Source: Balaenoptera acutorostrata (Eukaryota; Chordata; Mammalia; Artiodactyla; Balaenopteridae). From it: a DNA stretch of 64,000 nt. The notes beneath the pieces were generated by a model, which was not told where the DNA came from, made no database searches, and worked only from the letters and a program-made list of their open reading frames with translations. Numbering within the stretch: position 1 is the first letter of the stretch; each line of letters starts with the position of its first letter. The stretch spans positions 62,001-126,000 of the forward strand of contig NW_026646039.1 of assembly GCF_949987535.1 (NCBI RefSeq), written 5' to 3'. Position numbers and translations under genes: made by a program. Below are positions 52,701-63,656 of this stretch, in pieces.

Positions 52701-54378
52701 CCCTTGACTGCTTCTGCCTCCAATAGATATCCTAAGCACTAGTGTTTTAAGGAACAGTTTAAAAAGAGAATCATATTGTGATTTCTTAATAATGGGTGTG
52801 TTCCTTATCTTCTCCTAGTGTCTAAACCCTTCTCCATGGCTGGACCCCCAAATAATATTCCTTTACGTGCTAAGGGATATCTAGAGAGTGGGATAGGTTT
52901 AATAACTACCCTCACCCTAAAGCGTATCCTAAACCTAACCCCTACCCTAACACTAACGCATACCCTAATCCTAACCCGTACCCTAAACCGAGCCCTAACC
53001 CTAACACTAGCCCTAACCCTAACCCTAACCCATACCCTACGCCCTACCCGAACCCCTCCCCGAACCCGTATCGTAAGCCGTACCCTAACCCTCACCCTAA
53101 CCGTAACCCTAACCCTAAGCTACCCTTGACGGCTTCTGCCTCCAATAGATTTCCTAAGCAGTAGTGTTTTAAGGAACAGGTTAAAAAGAGAATCCTAATG
53201 TGATTTCTTGATAATGGGTGTGTTCCTTATCTTCTCCTAGTGTCTAAACTCTTCTCCATGGCTGGACCCCCAAATAATATTCCTTTACGTGCTAAGGGGT
53301 ATCTAGAGAGTGGGATAGGTTTAATAACTAACCTCACCCTATCGCATACCCTAACCCTAACCCCTACCCTAACCCTAACGCGTACCCTAATCCTAACCCG
53401 TACCCTAAACCGAGCCCTAACCCTAACACTAACCCTAACACTAACCCTAACCCATAGCCTACGCCCTACCCGAACCCCTCCCCGAACCCGTACCCTAAGC
53501 CGTACCCTAAACCTCACCCTAACCCTAACCCTAACCCTAAGCTACCCTTGACTGCTTCTGCCTCCAATAGATTTCCTAAGCACTAGTGTTTTAAGGAACA
53601 GTTTAAAAAGAGAATCATATGGTGATTTCTTGATAATGGGTATGTTCCTTATCTTCTCCTAGTGTCTAAACTCTTCTCCATGGCTGGACCCCCAAATAAT
53701 ATTCCTTTACGTGCTAAGGGGTATCTAGAGAGTGGGATAGGTTTAATAACTACCCTCACCCTAAAGCGTACCCTAACTCTAACAACTACCCTAACACTAA
53801 CGCGTACCCTAATCCTAACCCGTACCCTAAACCGAGCCCTAACCCTAACACTAACCCTAACCCTAACCCATACCCTACGGCCTACCCGAACCCCTCCCCG
53901 AACCCGTACCCTAAGCCGTACCCTAACCCTCACCCTAACCCTAACCCTAACCCTAGGCTACCCTTGACGGCTTCTGCCTCCAATAGATTTCCTAAGCACT
54001 AGTGTTTTAAGGAACATGTTAAAAATGGAATCCTAATGTGATTTCTTGATAATGGGTGTGTTCCTTGTCTTCTCCTCGTGTCTAAACTCTTCTCCATGGC
54101 TGGACCCCCAAATAATATTCCTTTATGTGCTAAGGGGTATCTAGAGAGTGTGATAGGTTTAATAACTACCCTCACCCTAACGCGTACCCTAACCCTAACC
54201 CCTACCCTAACCCTAGCGCGTACCCTAATCCTAACCCGTACCCTAAACCGAGCCCTAACCCTAACACTAACCCTAACCCTAACCCTAACCCATACCCTAC
54301 GCCCTACCCGAACCCCTCCCCGAACCCGTACCCTAAGCCATACCGTAGCCCTCACCCTAACCCTAACCCTAACCCTAA
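49773..54378 (+). repeat. Eleven-monomer mosaic between H2 units
   Basis: Monomers start at 49773 (386 bp), 50159, 50581 (442 bp), 51023, 51445, 51867, 52289 (408 bp), 52697, 53119, 53541 (416 bp) and 53957. It joins pieces whose nearest relatives are far apart: 49773-50159 with 38490-38876, 51023 with 32160, 51867-52289 with 34270-34692, 52697 with 30056, and 53119-53957 with 39720-40546. 50581 is a J3 copy with two extra single A bases (near 50788 and 50981), which may be sequence error. Confidence 0.87.
52289..52696 (+). repeat. 408-bp K3 monomer with a 14-bp loss that breaks hexamer phase
   Basis: The tail reads CCCTCACCCTAACC and then AAGCTACCC, so 14 bp of the terminal CCCTAA run are missing. 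It is one of the few indels in the telomere-like half that is neither a multiple of six nor a single base. It also removes the four perfect hexamers that end almost every other monomer. The next monomer follows normally. Confidence 0.9.
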
Positions 54379-57347
54379 GCTACCCTTGACTGCTTCTGCC
54401 TCCAATAGATTTCCTAAGCACTAGTGTTTTAAGGAACAGGTTAAAAAGAGAATCCTAATGTCATTCCGTGATAATGGGTGTGTTCCTTATCTTCTCCTAG
54501 TGTCTAAACTCTTCTCCATGGCTGGACCCCCAAATAATATTCCTATACGTGCTAAGGGGTATCTAGAGAGTGGGATAGGTTTATTAACTACCCTCACCCT
54601 AACGCGTACCCTAACCCTAACCGCTACCCTAACCCTAGCGCGTACCCTAATCCTAACCCGTACCCTAAACAGAGCCCTAACCCTAACACTAACTCTAACC
54701 CTAACCCTAACCCATACCCTACGCCCTACCCGAACCCCTCCCTGAACCCGTACCCTAAACCGTACCCTAACCCTCACCCTAACCCTAACCCTAACCCTAA
54801 GCTACCCTTGACGGCTTCTGCCTCCAATAGATTTCCTAAGCACTAGTGTTTTAAGGAACAGGTTAAAAAGAGAATCCTAATGTGATTTCGTGATAATGGG
54901 TGTGTTCCTTATCTTCTCCTCGTGTCTAAACTCTTCTCCATGGCTGGACCCCCAAATAATATTCCTTTACGTGCTAAGGGGTATCTAGAGAGTGTGATAG
55001 GTTTAATAACTACCCTCACCCTAACGCGTACCCTAACCCTAACCGCTACCCTAAACCTAACGAGTACCCTAATCCTAACCCGTACCCTAAACCGAGCCCT
55101 AACCCTAACACTAACCCTAAATCTAACCCTAACCCATACCCTACGCCCTACCCGAACCCCTCCCCGAACCCTTACCCTAAGCCGTACCCTAATCTCACCC
55201 TAACCCTAACCCTAACCCTAAGCTACCCTTGACTGCTTCTGGCTCCAATAGATTTCCTAAGCACTAGTGTTTTAAGGAACAGGTTAAAAAGAGAATCCTA
55301 ATGTGATTCCGTGATAATGGGTGTGTTCCTTATCTTCTCCTAGTGTCTTAACTCTTCTCCATGGCTGGACCCCCAATAATATTCCTTTACGTGCTAAGGG
55401 GTATCTAGAGAGTGGGATAGGTTGAATAACTACCCTCACCCTAACGCGTACCCTAACCCTAACCGCTACCCTAACCCTAGCGCGTACCCTAATCCTAACC
55501 CGTACCCTAAACCGAGCCCTAAACCTAACACTAACTCTAACCCTAACACTAACTCTAACCCTAACCCTAACCCATACCCTACGCCCTACCCGAACCCCTC
55601 CCTGAACCCGTACCCTAAACCGTACCCTAACCCTCACCCTAACCCTAACCCTAACCCTAAGCTACCCTTGACGGCTTCTGCCTCCAATAGATTTCCTAAG
55701 CACTAGTGTTTTAAGGAACAGGTTAAAAAGAGAATCCTAATGTGATTTCTTGATAATGGGTGTGTTCCTTATCTTCTCCTCGTGTCTAAACTCTTCTCCA
55801 TGGCTGGACCCCCAATAATATTCCTTTACGTGCTAAGGGGTATCTAGAGAGTGGGATAGGTTTAATAACTACCCTCATCCTAACGCGTAGCCTAACCCTA
55901 ACCGCTACGCTAACCCTAACGAGTACCCTAATCCTAACCCGTACCCTAAACCGAGCCCTAACCCTAACACTAACCCTAACTCTAACCCTAAACCATACCC
56001 TACGCCCTACCCGAACCCCTCCCCGAACCCGTACCCTAAGCCGTACCCTAAACCTCACCCTAACCCTAACCCTAACACTAAGCTACCCTTGACTGCTTCT
56101 GCCTCCAATAGGTTTCCTAACCACTAGTGTTTTAAGGAACAGTTTAAAAAGAGAATCATATTGTGATTTCTTGATAATGGGTGTGTTCCTTATCTTTTCC
56201 TAGTGTCTAAACCCTTCTCCATGTCTGGACCCCCAAATAATATTCCTTTACGTGCTAAGGGGTATCTAGAGTGTGGGATAGGTTTAATAACTACCCTCAC
56301 CCTAAAGCGTACCCTAACCCTAACCCCTACCCTAACACTAACGCGTACCCTAATCCTAACCCGTACCCTAAACCGAGCCCTAACCCTAACACTAACCCTA
56401 ACCCTAACTCTAACCCATACCCTACGCCCTCCCCGAACCCCTCCCCGAACCCGTACCCTAAGCCGTACCCTAACCCTCACCCTAACCCTAACCCTAACCC
56501 TAAGCTACCCTTGACGGCTTCTGCCTCCAATAGATTTCCTAAGCACTAGTGATTTAAGGAACATGTTAAAAAGAGAATCCTAATGTGATTTCTTGATAAT
56601 GGGTGTGTTCCTTATCTTCTCCTCGTGTCTAAACTCTTCTCCATGGCTGTACCCCCAAATAATAGTCCTTTACGTGCTAAGGGGTATCTAGAGAGTGTGA
56701 TAGGTTTAATAACTACCCCCACCCTAACGCGTACCCTAACCCTAACCCCTACCCTAACCCTAACGCGTACACTAATCCTAACCCGTACCCTAAACCGAGC
56801 CCTAACCCTAACACTAACCCTAACCCTAACCCTAACCCATACCCTACGCCCTACCCGAACCCCTCCCCGAACCCGTACCCTAAGCCATACCCTAACCCTC
56901 ACCCTAACCCTAACCCTAACCCTAAGCTACCCTTGACTGCTTCTGCCTCCAAAAGATTTCCTAAGCACTAGTGTTTTAAGGAAGAGTTTAAAAAGAGAAT
57001 CACATTGTGATTTCTTGATAATGGGTGTGTTCCTTATCTTCTCCTCGTGTCTAAACTCTTCTCCATGGCTGGACCCCCAAATAATATTCCTTTACGTGCT
57101 AAGGGGTATCTAGACAGTGGGATAGGTTTAATAACTACCCTCACCCTAACGCGTACCCTAACCCTAACCCCTACCCTAACCCTAACGCGTACCCTAATCC
57201 TAACCCGTACCCTAAACCGAGCCCTAACCCTAACACTAGCCCTAACCCTAACCCTAACCCATACCCTACGCCCTACCCGAACCCCTCCCCGAACCCGTAC
57301 CCTAAGCCATACCGTAGCCCTCACCCTAACCCTAACCCTAACCCTAA
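54379..57347 (+). repeat. H2 higher-order unit D (2969 bp)
   Basis: Monomers start at 54379, 54801, 55222, 55661, 56082, 56504 and 56926. It equals unit A in length and monomer order at offset 13411, including AAGAGTTTAAAA and GTATCTAGACAGTGG in K3. Confidence 0.93.
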
Positions 57348-60313
57348 GCTACCCTTGACTGCTTCTGCCTCCAATAGATTTCCTAAGCACTAGTGTTTTA
57401 AGGAACAGGTTAAAAAGAGAATCCTAATGTCATTCCGTGATAATGGGTGTGTTCCTTATCTTCTCCTAGTGTATAAACTCTTCTCCATGGCTGGACCCCC
57501 AAATAATATTCCTATACGTGCTAAGGGGTATCTAGAGAGTGGGATAGGTTTATTAACTACCCTCACCCTAACGCGTACCCTAACCCTAACCGCTACCCTA
57601 ACCCAAGCGCGTACCCTAATCCTAACCCGTACCCTAAACAGAGCCCTAACCCTAACACTAACTCTAACCCTAACCCTAACCCATACCCTACGCCCTACCC
57701 GAACCCCTCCCTGAACCCGTACCCTAAACCGTACCCTAACCCTCACCCTAACCCTAACCCTAACCCTAAGCTACCCTTGACGGCTTCTGCCTCCAATAGA
57801 TTTCCTAAGCACTAGTGTTTTAAGGAACAGGTTAAAAAGAGAATCCTAATGTGATTTCGTGATAATGGGTGTGTTCCTTATCTTCTCCTCGTGTCTAAAC
57901 TCTTCTCCATGGCTGGACCCCCAAATAATATTCCTTTACGTGCTAAGGGGTATCTAGAGAGTGTGATAGGTTTAATAACTACCCTCACCCTAACGCGTAC
58001 CCTAACCCTAACCGCTACCCTAAACCTAACGAGTACCCTAATCCTAACCCGTACCCTAAACCGAGCCCTAACCCTAACACTAACCCTAAATCTAACCCTA
58101 ACCCATACCCTACGCCCTACCCGAACCCCTCCCCGAACCCTTACCCTAAGCCGTACCCTAATCTCACCCTAACCCTAACCCTAACCCTAAGCTACCCTTG
58201 ACTGCTTCTGGCTCCAATAGATTTCCTAAGCACCAGTGTTTTAAGGAACAGGTTAAAAAGAGAATCCTAATGTGATTCCGTGATAATGGGTGTGTTCCTT
58301 ATCTTCTCCTAGTGTCTTAATTCTTCTCCATGGCTGGACCCCCAAATAATATTCCTATACGTGCTAAGGGGTATCTAGAGAGTGGGATAGGTTGAATAAC
58401 TACCCTCACCCTAACGCGTACCCTAACCCTAACCGCTACCCTAACCCTAGCGCGTACCCTAATCCTAACCCGTACCCTAAACCGAGCCCTAAACCTAACA
58501 CTAAATCTAACCCTAACACTAACTCTAACCCTAACCCTAACCCATACCCTACGCCCTACCCGAACCCCTCCCTGAACCCGTACCCTAAACCGTACCCTAA
58601 CCCTCACCCTAACCCTAACCCTAACCCTAAGCTACCCTTGACGGCTTCTGCCTCCAATAGATTTCCTAAGCACTAGTGTTTTAAGGAACAGGTTAAAAAG
58701 AGAATCCTAATGTGATTTCTTGATAATGGGTGTGTTCCTTATCTTCTCCTCGTGTCTAAACTCTTCTCCATGGCTGGACCCCCAATAATATTCCTTTACG
58801 TGCTAAGGGGTATCTAGAGAGTGGGATAGGTTTAATAACTACCCTCATCCTAACGCGTAGCCTAACCCTAACCGCTACGCTAACCCTAACGAGTACCCTA
58901 ATCCTAACCCGTACCCTAAACCGAGCCCTAACCCTAACACTAACCCTAACTCTAACCCTAAACCATACCCTACGCCCTACCCGAACCCCTCCCCGAACCC
59001 GTACCTTAAGCCGTACCCTAAACCTCACCCTAACCCTAACCCTAACACTAAGCTACCCTTGACTGCTTCTGCCTCCAATAGGTTTCCTAACCACTAGTGT
59101 TTTAAGGAACAGTTTAAAAAGAGAATCATATTGTGATTTCTTGATAATGGGTGTGTTCCTTATCTTTTCCTAGTGTCTAAACCCTTCTCCATGTCTGGAC
59201 CCCCAAATAATATTCCTTTACGTGCTAAGGGGTATCTAGAGTGTGGGATAGGTTTAATAACTACCCTCACCCTAAAGCGTACCCTAACCCTAACCCCTAC
59301 CCTAACACTAACGCGTACCCTAATCCTAACCCGTACCCTAAACCGAGCCCTAACCCTAACACTAACCCTAACCCTAACTCTAACCCATACCCTACGCCCT
59401 CCCCGAACCCCTCCCCGAACCCGTACCCTAAGCCGTACCCTAACCCTCACCCTAACCCTAACCCTAACCCTAAGCTACCCTTGTCGGCTTCTGCCTCCAA
59501 TAGATTTCCTAAGCACTAGTGATTTAAGGAACATGTTAAAAAGAGAATCCTAATGTGATTTCTTGATAATGGGTGTGTTCCTTATCTTCTCCTCGTGTCT
59601 AAACTCTTCTCCATGGCTGTACCCCCAAATAATAGTCCTTTACGTGCTAAGGGGTATCTAGAGAGTGTGATAGGTTTAATAACTACCCCCACCCTAACGC
59701 GTACCCTAACCCTAACCCCTACCCTAACCCTAACGCGTACACTAATCCTAACCCGTACCCTAAACCGAGCCCTAACCCTAACACTAACCCTAACCCTAAC
59801 CCTAACCCATACCCTACGCCCTACCCGAACCCCTCCCCGAACCCGTACCCTAAGCCATACCCTAACCCTCACCCTAACCCTAACCTAACCCTAAGCTACC
59901 CTTGACTGCTTCTGCTCCAAAAGATTTCCTAAGCACTAGTGTTTTAAGGAACAGTTTAAAAAGAGAATCACATTGTGATTTCTTGATAATGGGTGTGTTC
60001 CTTATCTTCTCCTCGTGTCTAAACTCTTCTCCATGGCTGGACCCCCAAATAATATTCCTTTACGTGCTAAGGGGTATCTAGAGAGTGTGATAGGTTTAAT
60101 AACTACCCTCACCCTAACGCGTACCCTAACCCTAACCGCTACCCTAAACCTAACCAGTACCCTAATCCTAACCCGTACCCTAAACCGAGCCCTAACCCTA
60201 ACACTAACCCTAAATCTAACCCTAACCCATACCCTACGCCCTACCCGAACCCCTCCCCGAACCCTTACCCTAAGCCGTACCCTAATCTCACCCTAACCCT
60301 ACCCTAACCCTAA
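57348..60313 (+). repeat. H2 higher-order unit E (2966 bp)
   Basis: Monomers start at 57348, 57770, 58191, 58631, 59052, 59474 and 59895. It pairs with unit C at offset 10544 through TTGTCGGC, GTGTCTTAATTC and the J2-like seventh monomer with ACCAGTACC. It is 3 bp shorter than C owing to three single-base losses near 59884, 59913 and 60300. Confidence 0.92.
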
Positions 60314-60718
60314 GCTACCCTTGACTGCTTCTGCCTCCAATAGATTTCCTAACCACTAGTGTTTTAAGGAACAGTTTAAAAAGAGAATCATATTGTGATT
60401 TCTTGATAATGTGTGTGTTCCTTATCTTCTCCTCGTGTCTAAACTCTTCTCCATGGCTGGAACCCCAAATAATATTCCTTTACGTGCTAAGGGGTATCTA
60501 GAGAATGGGATAGATTTAATAACTACCCCACCCTAACGCGTACCCTAATCCTAACCCGTACCCTAAACCGAGCCCTAAACCTAACACTAACTCTAACCCT
60601 AACACTAACTCTAACCCTAACCCTAACCCCATACCCTACGCCCTACCCGAACCCCTCCCTGAACCCGTACCCTAAACCGTACCCTAACCCTCACCCTAAC
60701 CCTAACCCTAACCCCTAA
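60314..60718 (+). repeat. Chimeric 405-bp monomer
   Basis: The front carries the 49773-type markers (ATAATGTGTGTG, GGAACCCC, GAGAATGGGATAGATT and the 36-bp loss). After ACCGAGCCC near 60570 it switches to J3 sequence with the 18-bp insertion and CTCCCTGAACC. The next monomer (60719) resembles the one at 29634, which also follows a J3 copy. The copy additionally has one lost and two gained C bases. It could be a real unequal crossover or an assembly join. Confidence 0.85.
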
Positions 60719-63656
60719 GCTACCCTTGACGGCTTCTGCCTCCAATAGATTTCCTAAGCACTAGTGTTTTAAGGAACAGGTTAAAAAGAGAATCCTAATG
60801 TGATTTCTTGATAATGGGTGTGTTCCTTATCTTCTCTTCGTGTCTAAACTCTTCTCCATGGCTGGACCCCCCAAATAATATTCCTTTACGTGCTAAGGGG
60901 TATCTAGAGAGTGGGGATAGGTTTAATAACTACCCTCACCCTAACGCGTAGCCTAACCCTAACCGCTACGCTAACCCTAACGAGTACCCTAATCCTAACC
61001 CGTACCCTAAACCGAGCCCTAACCCTAACACTAACCCTAACCCTAACCCTAACCCATACCCTACGCCCTACCCGAACCCCTCCCCGAACCCGTACCCTAA
61101 GCCATACCCTAACCCTCACCCTAACCCTAACCCTAACCCTAAGCTACCCTTGACTGCTTCTGCCTCCAATAGATTTCCTAAGCACTAGTGTTTTAAGGAA
61201 CAGTTTAAAAAGAGAATCATATTGTGATTTCTTAATAATGGGTGTGTTCCTTATCTTCTCCTAGTGTCTAAACCCTTCTCCATGGCTGGACCCCCAAATA
61301 ATATTCCTTTACGTGCTAAGGGATATCTAGAGAGTGGGATAGGTTTAATAACTACCCTCACCCTAAAGCGTATCCTAAACCTAACCCCTACCCTAACCCT
61401 AACGCATACCCTAATCCTAACCCGTACCCTAAACCGAGCCCTAACCCTAACACTAGCCCTAACCCTAACCCTAACCCATACCCTACGCCCTACCCGAACC
61501 CCTCCCCGAACCCGTATCGTAAGCCGTACCCTAACCCTCACCCTAACCCTAACCCTAACCCTAAGCTACCCTTGACGGCTTCTGCCTCCAATAGATTTCC
61601 TAAGCAGTAGTGTTTTAAGGAACAGGTTAAAAAGAGAATCCTAATGTGATTTCTTGATAATGGGTGTGTTCCTTATCTTCTCCTAGTGTCTAAACTCTTC
61701 TCCATGGCTGGACCCCCAAATAATATTCCTTTACGTGCTAAGGGGTATCTAGAGAGTGGGATAGGTTTAATAACTAACCTCACCCTATCGCATACCCTAA
61801 CCCTAACCCCTACCCTAACCCTAACGCGTACCCTAATCCTAACCCGTACCCTAAACCGAGCCCTAACCCTAACACTAGCCCTAACCCTAACCCTAACCCA
61901 TACCCTACTGCCCTACCCGAACCCCTCCCCGAACCCGTACCGTAAGCCGTACCCTAAACCTCACCCTAACCCTAACCCTAACCCTAAGCTACCCTTGACG
62001 GCTTCTGCCTCCAATAGATTTCCTAAGCACTAGTGTTTTAAGGAACAGTTTAAAAAGAGAATCATATGGTGATTTCTTGATAATGGGTGTGTTCCTTATC
62101 TTCTCCTAGTGTCTAAACTCTTCTCCATGGCTGGACCCCCAAATAATATTCCTTTACGTGCTAAGGGGTATCTAGAGAGTGGGATAGGTTTAATAACTAC
62201 CCTCACCCTAAAGCGTACCCTAACTCTAACAACTACCCTAACACTAACGCGTACCCTAATCCTAACCCGTACCCTAAACCGAGCCCTAACCCTAACACTA
62301 ACCCTAACCCTAACCCATACCCTACGGCCTACCCGAACCCCTCCCGAACCCGTACCCTAAGCCGTACCCTAACCCTCACCCTAACCCTAACCCTAACCCT
62401 AGGCTACCCTTGACTGCTTCTGCCTCCAATAGATTTCCTAAGCACTAGTGTTTTAAGGAACAGGTTAAAAAGAGAATCCTAATGTGATTTCTTGATAATG
62501 GGTGTGTTCCTTATATTCTCCTCGTGTCTAAACTCTTCTCCATGGCTGGACCCCCAAATAATATTCCTTTACGTGCTAAGGGGTATCTAGAGAGTTTGAT
62601 AGGTTTAATAACTACCCCCACCATAACGCGTACCCTAACCCTAACCCCTGCCCTAACCCTAACGCGTACCCTAATCCTAACCCGTACCCTAAACCGAGCC
62701 CTAACCCTAACACTAACCCTAACCCTAACCCATACCCTACGCCCAACCCGAACCCCTCCCCGAACCCGTACCCTAAGCCATACCCTAACCCTCACCCTAA
62801 ACCTAACCCTAAACCTAAGCTACCCTTGACTGCTTCTGCCTCCAATAGATTTCCTAAGCACTAGTGTTTTAAGGAACAGGTTAAAAAGAGAATCCTAATG
62901 TGATTTCGTGATAATGGGTGTGTTCCTTATCTTCTCCTAGTGTCTAAACTCTTCTCCATGGCTGGACCCCCAAATAATATTCCTTTATGTGCTAAGGGGT
63001 ATCTAGAGAGTGTGATAGGTTTAATAACTACCCTCACCCTAACGCGTACCCTAACCCTAACCCCTACCCTAACCCTAGCGCATACCCTAATCCTAACCCG
63101 TACCCTAAACCGAGCCCTAACCCTAACACTAACTCTAACCCTAACCCTAACCCATACCCTACGCCCTACCCGAACCCCTCCCTGAACCCGTACCCTAAAC
63201 CGTACCCTAACCCTCACCCTAACCCTAACCCTAACCCTAAGCTACCCTTGACGGCTTCTGCCTCCAATAGATTTCCTAAGCACTAGTGTTTTAAGGAACA
63301 GGTTAAAAAGAGAATCCTAATGTGATTTCTTGATAATGGGTGTGTTCCTTATCTTCTCCTCGTGTCTAAACTCTTCTCCATGGCTGGACCCCCAAATAAT
63401 ATTCCTTTACGTGCTAAGGGGTATCTAGAGAGTGGGATAGGTTTAATAACTACCCTCACCCTAAAGCGTACCCTAACTCTAACAACTACCCTAACACTAA
63501 CGCGTACCCTAATCCTAACCCGTACCCTAAACCGAGCCCTAACCCTAACACTAACCCTAACCCTAACCCATACCCTACGCCCTACCCGAACCCCTCCCTG
63601 AACCCGTACCCTAAACCGTACCCTAACCCTCACCCTAACCCTAACCCTAACCCTAA
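60719..63656 (+). repeat. Seven-monomer segment to the right of the chimeric copy
   Basis: Monomers start at 60719 (424 bp), 61143, 61565 (423 bp), 61988 (415 bp), 62403 (416 bp), 62819 and 63241 (416 bp). 61143, 61565 and 61988 match 52697, 53119 and 53541 at offsets of about 8446 bp. 62819 matches 30478 (CTAGCGCATACC). 63241 combines the 30900 type (CTCTAACAACTACC) with a CTCCCTGAACC tail. Several lengths are off by one base, unlike most of the window. Confidence 0.87.

Noticed and set aside
52397..52723. A longer minus-strand frame of 108 codons with an unusual N-terminus
   Set aside because: The 14-bp loss at the end of this monomer shifts the frame into the unique half of the next one; its first codon is TTG. 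It is an accident of the deletion.
127..63633. Numerous open frames of about 80-126 codons on both strands with Thr-Leu, Pro-Asn or Arg-Val repeats
   Set aside because: They are by-products of an in-phase CCCTAA tract with a stop in only one frame per strand. Most open at GTG or TTG, overlap on opposite strands, and are broken by stops (for example CCTACCTGAACC near 8395, or CTCCCTGAACC in many copies) and by one-base indels (CCCCCAATAAT copies). There is no sign of coding constraint.
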